Of a stretch of DNA of 64,000 nucleotides, positions 1-8,733 are shown one piece after another (the stretch's first letter is position 1; each line of letters begins with the position of its first letter). The stretch lies in assembly GCA_012972835.1 (NCBI GenBank), contig JABDHK010000006.1, forward strand, positions 1-64,000, given 5' to 3'. The stretch comes from Chlorobiaceae bacterium. Lineage in GTDB: Bacteria > Bacteroidota > Chlorobiia > Chlorobiales > Chlorobiaceae. Position numbers and translations under genes: made by a program. The notes below the pieces were generated by a model. It was not told where the DNA came from and ran no database searches. It worked only from the letters and a program-made list of their open reading frames with translations.

Positions 1-61
1 CTGGGTGATCCTCAATAATACCTGTAACCCGCTGGTCAATGATACTTGCGTTGATATTCAT
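1..61 (-). CDS. N-terminus of next BREX operon gene, probably BrxHII-type helicase (cut by window edge)
   Basis: Only about 20 codons lie in the window. Reading leftward from an ATG at 59-61 the peptide begins MNINASIIDQRVTGIIEDHP and stays open to the edge. A strong ribosome binding site (AAGGAGATGGGG on the minus strand) lies just upstream, and the methyltransferase gene ends 42 nt before the start, so this is the next gene of the same operon. In type 3 BREX loci the gene after pglX is usually the helicase brxHII. That identity is inferred from gene order only; no helicase motif is inside the window. Confidence 0.5.
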   Translation of the reverse strand, partial: MNINASIIDQRVTGIIEDHP

Positions 62-103
62 ATTCCCCATCTCCTTAATGAATGTTTTGTACCCATTTGC
101 GGT

Positions 104-2953
104 TCACTCTCCCATTCTGGTTATTGCCTGATCGTACCACATGAGCAATTTCGGGTCTTCTTCGAGCACGTTATTTGGAATTTTTTCTGCCACAGTAATT
201 ATTGTTGCATAGTCGCGGTCTTGCCATGATTTTTTGAATCCGGCACGGACAGCTTCGAGGCGGAAAACCTTGAGTTTTTTGGGGAACTGCCGGTATTCGC
301 TGAACTCTTTAAGCAGTGCCTTCTCTCGCAATTTTTCGAGGTCACCTGCCTTGTTAGGGTCGGGCACATACCAGCGATCTTGGGCCTTGGCCACCAGCGA
401 AGGATCGTCTTTTGTAAGGTTGCGCAGCTCTTTCCAGTTTGATGAAAGATAGGCATGAATCTGTTCCGGAACAGGCTCTTTGCCCTCGTAGCTGATAAAG
501 TTCTGGTTCAGCAGTTCACGCAAATCGAGCTGGGCTTCATTTTTACTCCAGCCACCAAGCTGCTGCATGAACTGGGGATTGATCTCCTGGAACGTCTGTG
601 GCTTCTCTTTGATGAGCTGGCGTAGCCACTGGATGGCTGTCGCTTCATCTTTGACAAACATGACGGCCTGCTCTATACCGCCAGAGTGCATTTTTTTTCT
701 GTCGTATTCAGCCACCTGGTCTGGCAGGAAATACATGCCATCGCGCTCAATAAAGCGTTGTGAAAGCCCAATCTGGAATTCAACACTTGAAATTGGCACG
801 GGATAACCTTTGCGGACATAATAGGCCACCATCTGGTCGAACAGGATACGGGGATCGCGTTCCGGGATCACTTGCATCAATGACCCTTGTCGCTTGGTAA
901 CTGGCAGATACTGCAAGTGTGTTCGGACAAAATCCCAGATACCCTCTTCGGTTTGCGCCTCCTTCAGGAATCGCTCTTCAAAGCCTCCATTGGGTTTGTA
1001 GGCGGAGATGACCAGATCTTGTTTTACAGAAGTTGTATTTGTTACTGCATTAAAGCTACCCTGCTTTTTGTCAAGGGCTGATACATTAGCAACAATAAAG
1101 CCTGCCTCGGTCATTGCAGTTTGTATGCTGTTCCAAACAGATGCGTTTGTGTTAGAAAACTCAACTGTCATCCAGCGACCGGGTTTAAGAACTCGATAAG
1201 CCTCATTAAAACAGGCAGTTATAAGCTGGCGATATTCAGATATTCCTTTATTTTGCGACTTATTTTCAATCGCTTCTAATGAATTATTTGTCAGAACACC
1301 AAGCCAAGCTTCCCAAAGATAGTTGAGCTCAGAATACATGATATTTGCCCCAAAAGGGGGATCAATAAACAAGTAGTCAAGACTACAGTCATCAATATTT
1401 GTTATTGTTGATGAACAAGTTGATACAATGTTAGGATATGCGTGCCCTATTGCAGAAAAAGCTTTACTAATTGAAGATATCCGATCCTCAATCTGCTCAA
1501 GTATTGATGTCTCAACAGGTAAAGAAGAAAAGTATAATGTCCCCTTCATATATCCAGCATTCCATCCCCCGCCTCCAAAAAAAAAATTTTTCAGATGAAT
1601 CCTGTTCATCTGAGTAGACCGATTAACAATGCTGTTACACAAAAACAAGGTATTATTTGATGTTTTTACTTTGCACCTAAATGCCGAAAGATTTGTTAAA
1701 TTTCTTGCCGTGTAGAAGTGATTTGTATGTGTAATTCCGATCCTAAGCGGCTCGCCTGTTTTATCGCCTTTGGGTAATAGCTTTGTCGGAAACCAATGCG
1801 GAATCTCGCTTCGATCAATCCTCTCAATAAGCTCCAAATCAAAAGCATCAGGCGCTTTTTCATATCGTTTTTTTTCGGCCGTGTAACTAATCAGCACGGG
1901 CACCTGCCTTGCTTGCCTTACGTTTTCATTGATTGCCGAGTCAAACCTGGTGACCCATGCACGCTCCATGTTGCGTTTGGTCAAACTTGACGAGCAATGC
2001 GGACAGGGAAATTCATCTTTTACTTTACCCGCCTCTTTATCGAGCGCTACTTCCCAAAAAACAACCTCCCCTGAACAATTCGGACAGACAAACACATCCG
2101 ACCAAACGGTATAGTTGATCTTGCCTTTCGTCTTTCCGTCAGTGTGCAGCGTTTCATACATCCACCCGCACTCATCTTCAACCTCTTTCAGAATGCGCTT
2201 TGCCTCCTTTTCAAAGGCTGCTACATCTACCGGAGTGTTGTAGTTATAGGCAATGAAGGTGGCGGCTGGCGACAGGTCGTTGAGTACCGCACGGCGTGCT
2301 CCCAAGCGGGAGAATGGTGTCCAGGTTTTGTTGCCGTTCTCATCGGTTTCTTCCTGCAAAATGGTACCATCCGGCTGAACAAGAAATCCGAGTGATTCTA
2401 CCACCTTACGATCACCGCAAAGCTGAGCCGCCACACCGGTCATTCCTGTTCCACAAAACCCGTCAAACACAATGTCACCCGGCTCGGTGTAGTGGAGAAT
2501 GTAGCGCATGATAGCCTTGTGCGGCACCTTGGTATGATAGGAGTGCGCATTGTAGATAGGATCGTTCTTGCCTTCACTTACATCCGCAGCAAAGGGTTCA
2601 CGATGATAGGTAAAACCTTCGGGTTTCTCCGGCTTTTGTGCTTCCCATTCAGCAATAAAATCAGCAATCCAGGGATTCGGGCAGGCCGTATAATATGGTG
2701 GATCACTCAGCTTCAGGATATCTTCATCGCTCCCAATGGGAAAACCTTCGATCTTGCGGAATTCAGGATCGCGAAGCTTCTCTGCTAACAGTTCGGTGAA
2801 ATATGTCCGCCGGGCTTGATCATCAGGGAAGCTTTTGCCAAGGCAAATGACTGGAGTGGCATTCGGTATCATCTGTTCTTCAAACAACTGGCCAGAACCA
2901 TCCTTTGCGGGGACCATTTCTGTTTTAAAGAGTGCTTCTTGCTTTGAATTCAT
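104..2953 (-). CDS. pglX: BREX-associated adenine-type DNA methyltransferase (PglX, type 3 form)
   Basis: A 949-aa protein with S-adenosylmethionine methyltransferase motifs: FDGFCGTGMTG at residues 163-173 (motif I, cofactor binding) and DPPF at 531-534 (motif IV, catalytic), plus an extra SDPPYYT at 83-89. Between them lies a zinc-ribbon-like pair, CPNC at 290-293 and CPHC at 317-320. In BREX systems PglX methylates a non-palindromic adenine site to mark self DNA and is also required for defence against phage. The ATG overlaps the stop of the DUF1016 nuclease gene (ATGA), so the two are translationally coupled. The order brxF-brxC-(nuclease)-pglX supports the BREX type 3 reading. A generic DUF1156-like or other DNA methylase is the alternative name; the methylase function itself is secure, the BREX role is inferred from neighbours. 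Confidence 0.8.
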   Translation of the reverse strand: MNSKQEALFKTEMVPAKDGSGQLFEEQMIPNATPVICLGKSFPDDQARRTYFTELLAEKLRDPEFRKIEGFPIGSDEDILKLSDPPYYTACPNPWIADFIAEWEAQKPEKPEGFTYHREPFAADVSEGKNDPIYNAHSYHTKVPHKAIMRYILHYTEPGDIVFDGFCGTGMTGVAAQLCGDRKVVESLGFLVQPDGTILQEETDENGNKTWTPFSRLGARRAVLNDLSPAATFIAYNYNTPVDVAAFEKEAKRILKEVEDECGWMYETLHTDGKTKGKINYTVWSDVFVCPNCSGEVVFWEVALDKEAGKVKDEFPCPHCSSSLTKRNMERAWVTRFDSAINENVRQARQVPVLISYTAEKKRYEKAPDAFDLELIERIDRSEIPHWFPTKLLPKGDKTGEPLRIGITHTNHFYTARNLTNLSAFRCKVKTSNNTLFLCNSIVNRSTQMNRIHLKNFFFGGGGWNAGYMKGTLYFSSLPVETSILEQIEDRISSISKAFSAIGHAYPNIVSTCSSTITNIDDCSLDYLFIDPPFGANIMYSELNYLWEAWLGVLTNNSLEAIENKSQNKGISEYRQLITACFNEAYRVLKPGRWMTVEFSNTNASVWNSIQTAMTEAGFIVANVSALDKKQGSFNAVTNTTSVKQDLVISAYKPNGGFEERFLKEAQTEEGIWDFVRTHLQYLPVTKRQGSLMQVIPERDPRILFDQMVAYYVRKGYPVPISSVEFQIGLSQRFIERDGMYFLPDQVAEYDRKKMHSGGIEQAVMFVKDEATAIQWLRQLIKEKPQTFQEINPQFMQQLGGWSKNEAQLDLRELLNQNFISYEGKEPVPEQIHAYLSSNWKELRNLTKDDPSLVAKAQDRWYVPDPNKAGDLEKLREKALLKEFSEYRQFPKKLKVFRLEAVRAGFKKSWQDRDYATIITVAEKIPNNVLEEDPKLLMWYDQAITRMGE

Positions 2954-4095
2954 TCGGTACCTGCCAGTTTTTTTATCTGTGTTTCCATGAACAGTTGCAT
3001 CTCTTCTTTTTTGGGTAGTTCCAGAAGGTATTTTGAAATAAAGAGATGGTTATCCATTCCTGCCAGGGCATACTCTGCCAAAGCGTGATTTTTGTCGGTA
3101 CAAAGCAAGATGCCTATCGGCGAATTGTCGCCTTCGATCATCATATTCTGTTTGTACCAATTCACATAGGTGTTGAGCTGGCCGATATTTTCATGATTGA
3201 ATGGTTCAAGCTTCAACTCAACCAGCACATGACATTTTAGAATACGATGATAGAAAACCAGGTCGATAAAGAAATGTTCACCGCCGATAAGAATACGTTT
3301 TTGGCAAGCTTCAAAACAAAATCCATGACCAAGTTCAAGGAGAAAATCCTCCAGCTTATCGATGAGTTGCTCTTCCAAATGCGATTCGCTCATGACCTCT
3401 CGGGGTTTCAAACCAAGAAACTCAAAGATATAGGGGTCTCGAATCGCTAATTTTGGTGATGCGTGTTCATCGTTCAGGTGAGCCAGCTCAGAGAGTTTCT
3501 TTTTATCCAGAGAAAGCCCTGACCGTTCATAATACAGGCTGTTGATCTGTCTTTTCAGTTCCCGAACAGACCAGTTGCCCCGGATGCACTCAACTTCGTA
3601 GAATGCGCGTTTTGTATCCACTTCGATAGCGACCAACTGCTCTATATGGCTATAGGAGATTCTTTCCAGCAGCGGCAGCCCCTGGTATTCTGATTGTGGG
3701 GACGCCGTCCCCACTTTTCCAGAATGTACAGATACAGGCAGAAGCCTTTGAAATTGTGGGGACAATGTCGCCACAATTTGAGAATAGAGTCGGTAGAAGC
3801 GCAGGTAACGGTAGAGCTGCCGTCGATTGCAGTTGCTGATATCGTTCAACCGAAAAGACAGTTCCAACAGTATCTTTTCGCCGTAAACCGCACGATCCGC
3901 TCCGTTGAGCTCATATTCAGCAATGTAGCAACCGATCAGCCAGTTGCGAAGCGTCAGACTGATATTAACGGCACGGCTGGCCTGTGCAGACAGTTCGGTA
4001 TCAGCATACCGGATTGCCGCAACAAGCTGATTGAAATCCAACTGTCCGGCGGCCTTATTCGATTCTGTCTTTTTCATCTTCCTTGTTTGACTCAT
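2950..4095 (-). CDS. DUF1016 (YhcG-like) PD-(D/E)XK nuclease domain protein
   Basis: A 381-aa protein. The N-terminal half (about residues 20-190) is the helical DUF1016 N-domain with the signature region NWLIGCYIAEYE and LRFYRLYSQIV. The C-terminal half is a PD-(D/E)XK nuclease fold with D278 (FFIDLVFY), E293-x-K295 (VELKLEPF) and Q306 downstream. Members of this family are restriction-endonuclease-like proteins often found beside restriction or BREX-like genes; their targets are poorly known. Here the gene sits inside the defence operon, 53 nt after brxC and overlapping pglX by 4 nt, which suggests coordinated expression. Upstream of the ATG is a GGAGGG ribosome binding site. Residues 107-134 contain a repeated peptide, V(A/G)T(L/A)SPQ, encoded by two DNA palindromes listed separately. 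Nuclease fold is secure; role in BREX is inference. Confidence 0.8.
   Translation of the reverse strand: MSQTRKMKKTESNKAAGQLDFNQLVAAIRYADTELSAQASRAVNISLTLRNWLIGCYIAEYELNGADRAVYGEKILLELSFRLNDISNCNRRQLYRYLRFYRLYSQIVATLSPQFQRLLPVSVHSGKVGTASPQSEYQGLPLLERISYSHIEQLVAIEVDTKRAFYEVECIRGNWSVRELKRQINSLYYERSGLSLDKKKLSELAHLNDEHASPKLAIRDPYIFEFLGLKPREVMSESHLEEQLIDKLEDFLLELGHGFCFEACQKRILIGGEHFFIDLVFYHRILKCHVLVELKLEPFNHENIGQLNTYVNWYKQNMMIEGDNSPIGILLCTDKNHALAEYALAGMDNHLFISKYLLELPKKEEMQLFMETQIKKLAGTE
3696..3714. repeat. Perfect palindrome inside the nuclease gene (copy 1)
   Basis: GTGGGGAC, 3-nt centre GCC, GTCCCCAC: an uninterrupted 8-bp inverted repeat within the DUF1016 coding sequence. On the coding strand it encodes the VGTASPQ peptide region. 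A second, related palindrome is centred exactly 60 bp away, keeping the reading frame. Confidence 0.75.
3751..3779. repeat. Related palindrome inside the nuclease gene (copy 2)
   Basis: Two 13-bp arms (3751-3763 and 3767-3779) around the centre AAT, with a single mismatched pair. It shares ATTGTGGGGAC with copy 1 and encodes the related peptide VATLSPQ. The pair looks like a duplicated hairpin element that is tolerated in frame. Confidence 0.7.
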
Positions 4096-4118
4096 CCCTC
4101 CAGAAAAAAAGCTTTTAC

Positions 4119-4151
4119 TTGCTGGGTACTTGCAGGGTACATGCAGGGTCA
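4119..4151. repeat. Three near-identical 11-bp tandem units at the brxC stop
   Basis: TTGCTGGGTAC, TTGCAGGGTAC and ATGCAGGGTCA follow one another directly. The last unit contains the brxC stop codon, the others fill most of the short spacer before the nuclease gene. Probably slippage-derived; no function is evident. Confidence 0.6.
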
Positions 4152-7100
4152 GCTCTCCATGACGATTCGCACCTTGGCCGGGTCTTTGCCCTTGGTGAGT
4201 TGATCAATGTACTCCTCAAAGCGCTTTTTCATCTCCCCTGGTGTGGCTGCTCCACTATAAACCTGAAGAGCTTTTTCGAGGTCTTTGGCCTTAACCGTGA
4301 CTTTGACCAGTCCTGACAATACCTCTTTGAGGGCATGAACAAAGTTGCTATCGAGTGGTTCGGGCAGTTCGCCTGACTTGATAAATGATTCAAGTGGCCT
4401 GCGATCATCACTGCTGAGCAGATTCATGTTAGCCTGGGTAATCGGGTCTTTAAGATTACCGAGAATTGTCGCGCTCCAGACAGCCACCATTGTGTCAAGC
4501 TCGGTATCCATCCTTTCAATCGTTGATGCTGCCCCGATCATGATGGATTCATTGAGAAGTGGCCGAAACCCACAATGCGGGCAAACAGGAGTAGAATCAA
4601 GATTCTGTTCGGTCAAAGCAAAACAGCTTTTGAGTCCGGCAAGCCGGTTCTGGAAGTCGCCAAGCTGCTGACGAGGCATCAGATCAATAACGGAAAGTTT
4701 GTTCAGGGTTTGAATACGAGAGTCATTGAGCAGTGCAGCTTTACGCTTGTCGTCATTAACACCAAGACGGGCTTTGGTGTGCATAGCGATGTAGGCGTTA
4801 GTGTACTCCGTTTTAAGCTGCAACAGCTTTGCGGTGATGCCTTGAGGCTGAGAGTAAAGGAAAGAAACATCAGCCTCTCTGAGTGAATCAAGAAAATCTT
4901 GCCGCGCGATCTTCATGCGTTTTACCCAGTCATGATCTACACCAAGCACTGATTCTGCTGCTGAGAGCCATGATGCGACAGGACTGATTTTCACGACAAA
5001 ATCACGCAAAGCGTCAATATTGCAAAGAAGTTTGATTGATTTTTCATAAGCCGATATCTCAGACGGGTTGTAGCGGAAATTTTTCAATTTGCCCGGTGTG
5101 GAATAGACCTGAAGAGATTCAAAGAAGTTTTTTGCTTCGTCAAGAGCTTTGATCGGATCTGTAATGCCCGCCATCGTCAGAAAATCAAAACACCAGAAAG
5201 AGAGGCCGTCGGAAAGCGTCCGTCTTGACATGACAATTCGGGTGACTGTTTTTTCAACAGCCTGTTGCAGAGTTTGCACAGGTTCTTCGCTGCCTTGTGT
5301 GATCAGTTGGGCCATCCCCGGTGTCATTCCAAGCAGTTCAAAGAGTGCCTTCAGTGCAGGAAGGTTCCACTCCCTTGGTTGTTCCAGGTGCTTGAAGCGA
5401 ATAAGCTCATCCATACCTGTGGCGGCAAGCTGCTGAAGCATGGTAGCATCAAACTTTTTACCGGGAATGGAGAGTACTGCGTCTCCGGAATAGACCAGTG
5501 CAGCAATAATCACAACAGCCCATTCCGGTTCAAGACGGGAGGCTCCGGGATTCATATACTCAATTCCGTGGTCATCCCGAATAAGCTCGGTGTGGTTCAG
5601 AACCTGACCATGGCCTTTGCTCTTGAACAGATCAAGAATAAACCTGGCATGCCTTGATTTGTGAGGATCAATCCTTTCGCTATCAAGAAGCTCCAATGCA
5701 TCAAGGACGGCGGTAGCCTGTTTGGTGCGGTTTTGCCCTGCAATAGCCCGCAAGGCATCCTGTGCAGCCTGCGCTCGGTTATTGGCAGTAATCAGCACCG
5801 AAAAACAGGGATAGTCGGGAGCCTGATCAGCAAAGTGAGGTGCAAGACATACACCGGCAATCGTGTTGACTAAATCGCGAAAGTTAATGGTTTCGTGGGG
5901 AAGAATGCCCGTAAGATCACGGATGGACTTGCCCTTTGCCCACTCCATCATGGATTTTGTACGCCCCTGCCAGGTGACTTCAAAGGCGTCGCTACTATGT
6001 TTTTGAAGCCATTGTACCAGTTTTTTTAGAAAAAAGTTGGCTTTGGATTCATAAGTGGACTTGGCTTGACCTGATGAAGTCGAAGCAAGATCCAGTGAAG
6101 CAGCATAGCTCTTGAGTGCGATCAGAAACTCTTCATCGGTTCCTTTGAGCCTGAAGAAAACCTCATCGTTCTGCTTGTCGTCCCTGAAACGCGGTGGGTC
6201 GTTCGGCTGGATAAAGTAGAGGTAGAAATCCAGTTGAGGAACAGCCGTCGAGCGTTCATTTGGGGCTCCAAAAAAGAGGTACCCGGTTCGGGCGGCTTTG
6301 CGCTCCTGCCAGGTAAGGTCATGCTGCCAGATCTTATAACCCGAAACCCAGGTCGAATCCTGGCACTCCATAACCCTTTTCAGCGCTTCATAGTAAAAGC
6401 GGTCGAGCTGACTGTTATCCAGACTTTCAGCCCGTTTGTCAATCAGGGCATCGAAGTCGTCGGTTTTTTTCAGGTCAAGATAGAACTGGCGATTGTCGGG
6501 ATTGAAAGAGATAAACTGTCCGCTGACCGTCTTGATGATCTCTTTCAGCACTGTTTCCACATGAGTCTGCAGATCCTTGTCAGGCTCATCACTGCCCATT
6601 TCAGCAATCAATGGTTCAAAAAGAAACAGGCGGTCACGAAGTTCCTCGGCGGATGCACCCATCGGAGCATAGATATCCCCCGTGGTCAGGCGATGCACCG
6701 AAAGAGCGTGAATAAGGCGCAAGGCCATCGGCTTGTATTGTTTGCGGGTAATCGCATTTTCAATACGTGATTCGAGTACCTCACTGCATTCAATAACCGC
6801 CCTGATTTCCGGGAGCGTGCGGAATGAGGCATTCTGGCGCAGCGTACTCCAGTAACTATCGAAAGCGATTACTCCGGGTTCATACGGCGGCACCTCTTCG
6901 TCGAGAAGGGCTTTTATGCTGAACGACAGGGTTTTAAGCACTTCACGCTTTTCCACGACGGTAACCCGCTCGAAGGTATCGATATAATCGGGATGCACAG
7001 GGAAGAGACGCACGAACTCATCCATACGTTCGTTAAGAGCGCCATAGAAACGAGCAAAAGGGAGCAGGTATTCGCGAATGCGGGCCTGCTGCTCAACGCT

Positions 7101-7886
7101 CTTCTTGAGCAGGCGCTCTGCTACCACAAACTTGACATCATTTCGAGCGATGAGCACCTGCTCAAAACGGTCTTTTACCCTGCGGATACTGTCGGCAACA
7201 AAGGCGAAGCGATGGCTTTCAAAAATAGCCTCCTGAACGCCAGCCAAAAAGCGAAAACGCAGATCTTTACATACTTCGCCAATCTCGCGAAGGAAATTGA
7301 GGTCCAGAATAAGTTCATGATCCTTACGGCTGCGGAGGTAGTCCAGCAATTCATCGACCACAAGAAGCAAGCCCTGCTCTGGATAAACCTGGGCAAACTT
7401 CTCCATCATATCCTCAAATGAGCGCTTATGGCTGCTAATAGTATCGGCATAGGGAAAAACATACTCAACCCCGAATTTATCGAGATGCTCCTCCAGTTCG
7501 GAAACAAGTATATCCCGCAGTGACATGGTGGTAGCACCAATTTCGGTGCGGATCACCTTGAACCGGCCACCGATCTGATGGGCTGCATCACGGACAACCG
7601 GATGACTTAGCCCCTGAAGTAATGATGCATCTGCCGCAATACTTGAAATCACCGACATCAAGTGCGACTTACCGGTACCGTAATTACCTACTACCAGCAA
7701 ACCTTTGTTATCGACAGGATGATCGAATTGCAACTGCGGAAACACAAGATGCGTAAGGCGGTCAGCCATTTCGTCTGAAATGACATAAGTCTTGACAAGT
7801 TGCTCAGCGGCACTGGTTTTGTTTGCATCGCGCAACTGAACAACTGACTCAATAGGGTCAAACTGTATAAGCTCTCCGTATTTCAT
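4149..7886 (-). CDS. brxC: BrxC/PglY-like large ATPase of BREX (DUF6079-type)
   Basis: A 1245-aa AAA+-like P-loop ATPase. Walker A is GNYGTGKS at residues 67-74 and Walker B is LLLVVDEL at 173-180, followed by an [16 protein letters not shown] stretch typical of the sensor region of this family. A CPHC pair near residue 1105 may bind zinc. BrxC/PglY proteins are core BREX components needed for both modification and phage exclusion; the mechanism is only partly known. The gene follows brxF with a 6-nt gap and precedes the nuclease gene, giving a tight operon. Length fits the family (about 1,200 residues). The assignment to type 3 rests on the small BrxF upstream. Confidence 0.8.
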   Translation of the reverse strand: MKYGELIQFDPIESVVQLRDANKTSAAEQLVKTYVISDEMADRLTHLVFPQLQFDHPVDNKGLLVVGNYGTGKSHLMSVISSIAADASLLQGLSHPVVRDAAHQIGGRFKVIRTEIGATTMSLRDILVSELEEHLDKFGVEYVFPYADTISSHKRSFEDMMEKFAQVYPEQGLLLVVDELLDYLRSRKDHELILDLNFLREIGEVCKDLRFRFLAGVQEAIFESHRFAFVADSIRRVKDRFEQVLIARNDVKFVVAERLLKKSVEQQARIREYLLPFARFYGALNERMDEFVRLFPVHPDYIDTFERVTVVEKREVLKTLSFSIKALLDEEVPPYEPGVIAFDSYWSTLRQNASFRTLPEIRAVIECSEVLESRIENAITRKQYKPMALRLIHALSVHRLTTGDIYAPMGASAEELRDRLFLFEPLIAEMGSDEPDKDLQTHVETVLKEIIKTVSGQFISFNPDNRQFYLDLKKTDDFDALIDKRAESLDNSQLDRFYYEALKRVMECQDSTWVSGYKIWQHDLTWQERKAARTGYLFFGAPNERSTAVPQLDFYLYFIQPNDPPRFRDDKQNDEVFFRLKGTDEEFLIALKSYAASLDLASTSSGQAKSTYESKANFFLKKLVQWLQKHSSDAFEVTWQGRTKSMMEWAKGKSIRDLTGILPHETINFRDLVNTIAGVCLAPHFADQAPDYPCFSVLITANNRAQAAQDALRAIAGQNRTKQATAVLDALELLDSERIDPHKSRHARFILDLFKSKGHGQVLNHTELIRDDHGIEYMNPGASRLEPEWAVVIIAALVYSGDAVLSIPGKKFDATMLQQLAATGMDELIRFKHLEQPREWNLPALKALFELLGMTPGMAQLITQGSEEPVQTLQQAVEKTVTRIVMSRRTLSDGLSFWCFDFLTMAGITDPIKALDEAKNFFESLQVYSTPGKLKNFRYNPSEISAYEKSIKLLCNIDALRDFVVKISPVASWLSAAESVLGVDHDWVKRMKIARQDFLDSLREADVSFLYSQPQGITAKLLQLKTEYTNAYIAMHTKARLGVNDDKRKAALLNDSRIQTLNKLSVIDLMPRQQLGDFQNRLAGLKSCFALTEQNLDSTPVCPHCGFRPLLNESIMIGAASTIERMDTELDTMVAVWSATILGNLKDPITQANMNLLSSDDRRPLESFIKSGELPEPLDSNFVHALKEVLSGLVKVTVKAKDLEKALQVYSGAATPGEMKKRFEEYIDQLTKGKDPAKVRIVMES

Positions 7887-7892
7887 ACTGCC

Positions 7893-8393
7893 TCAAATAT
7901 TTATTTGTACATCATCGATTGTTGCTGTTCCATCCATACCAACAAAAAGCAGCTCGTTAGCGTCATAGTGCCGATATTCTGGATGTCCAGATACAGCGTA
8001 GATGAGTTTGCCATGTGCAATTTTTCCATTCCAGGCTGCTATGACTGAGCGATTTCTTGACATAAGCTGCAACAGTCTCAACGGGTCTTGCTTCAACCGC
8101 TGATCGAAGAGAATTTCTATGTTATCAAGCACCAATGTCCCCTGCTCGTTATCCACGATCTTATCCAGAATTTCCGGTAAATGAAGCACACGATGCTTTT
8201 CGGTCAACCCGAGCAACTCGGCCGATAGCTGTAAATTTATATTGATGACTACAGTGCCAATCTCACCGGCAAATTCACGAAGAACCTCAGTTTTGCCTGA
8301 GCCACTCTCTCCAACCAGCAATACCAGACGATGATAGAGCCCTTCTGCAGCATGGAGGGATTGTTTTACCTTCTCTTGAATCACTCTTGACAT
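7893..8393 (-). CDS. brxF: BREX-3 P-loop protein BrxF
   Basis: A 166-aa small ATPase with Walker A GESGSGKT at residues 28-35 and a Walker B-like TLVLDNIEIL around 87-96. Small P-loop proteins of this size directly upstream of the large ATPase define BREX type 3 (BrxF). It is the first gene of the minus-strand operon; the 340-bp region to the right separates it from a divergent gene. No clear Shine-Dalgarno sequence precedes the ATG. The P-loop NTPase reading is firm, the BrxF name depends on size and neighbours. Confidence 0.75.
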   Translation of the reverse strand: MSRVIQEKVKQSLHAAEGLYHRLVLLVGESGSGKTEVLREFAGEIGTVVININLQLSAELLGLTEKHRVLHLPEILDKIVDNEQGTLVLDNIEILFDQRLKQDPLRLLQLMSRNRSVIAAWNGKIAHGKLIYAVSGHPEYRHYDANELLFVGMDGTATIDDVQINI

Positions 8394-8733
8394 AGCCGGG
8401 GTATTATTGCTGTTTTTTTTTTGCGTATCGGGATAGCTTCTAAAACGCCGTTAAATATACATATCTATTTCGCTGTTATAAGCTGATTTCACATCATTCA
8501 AGCCATAAGCTTTCTGAGTGTAACACTCACGGTAAGGAATACCCCTTCCAGAAAAACAAACGAATTATTCACAAAAAGTAGTTTATTACTCATTATGGTA
8601 TCATTATGAACAACTTCTAAAGGAGGTGATATCCATTTAAACTAAAAAAACAAGACAATGTTTTTGTTGGTGTGAGCCCTGATTTTAAGACGAAATGAAC
8701 AGTTAAATCTTAATAAAAAAAGGAGAAAGCACA
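8394..8733. promoter_or_regulatory. Divergent intergenic region between BREX operon and unknown gene
   Basis: 340 bp with no supported gene. It is AT-rich and must hold the promoter of brxF (leftward) and of the 528-aa gene (rightward); I cannot assign -35/-10 boxes with confidence. It contains a small inverted repeat TGAGTG-TAA-CACTCA at 8515-8529, which could be an operator, and a long orphan Shine-Dalgarno-like sequence at 8619-8634. A normal ribosome binding site (AAGGAG) precedes the ATG at 8734. Confidence 0.5.
8619..8634 (+). other. Orphan extended Shine-Dalgarno / 16S 3'-end-like sequence
   Basis: AAAGGAGGTGATATCC: the first 12 bases are a perfect complement of the bacterial 16S rRNA 3' end (ATCACCTCCTTT). 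No ATG, GTG or TTG at proper spacing opens a reading frame; the in-frame possibilities stop at once. Read on the minus strand it resembles the 16S 3' terminus TGGATCACCTCCTTT with two extra bases. It may be a ribosome standby site in the leader of the next gene, or a trace of an insertion site. Confidence 0.5.

Noticed and set aside
6234-6770. A 178-codon open frame on the plus strand
   Set aside because: Antisense to brxC and without domain features; a composition effect of the real gene.
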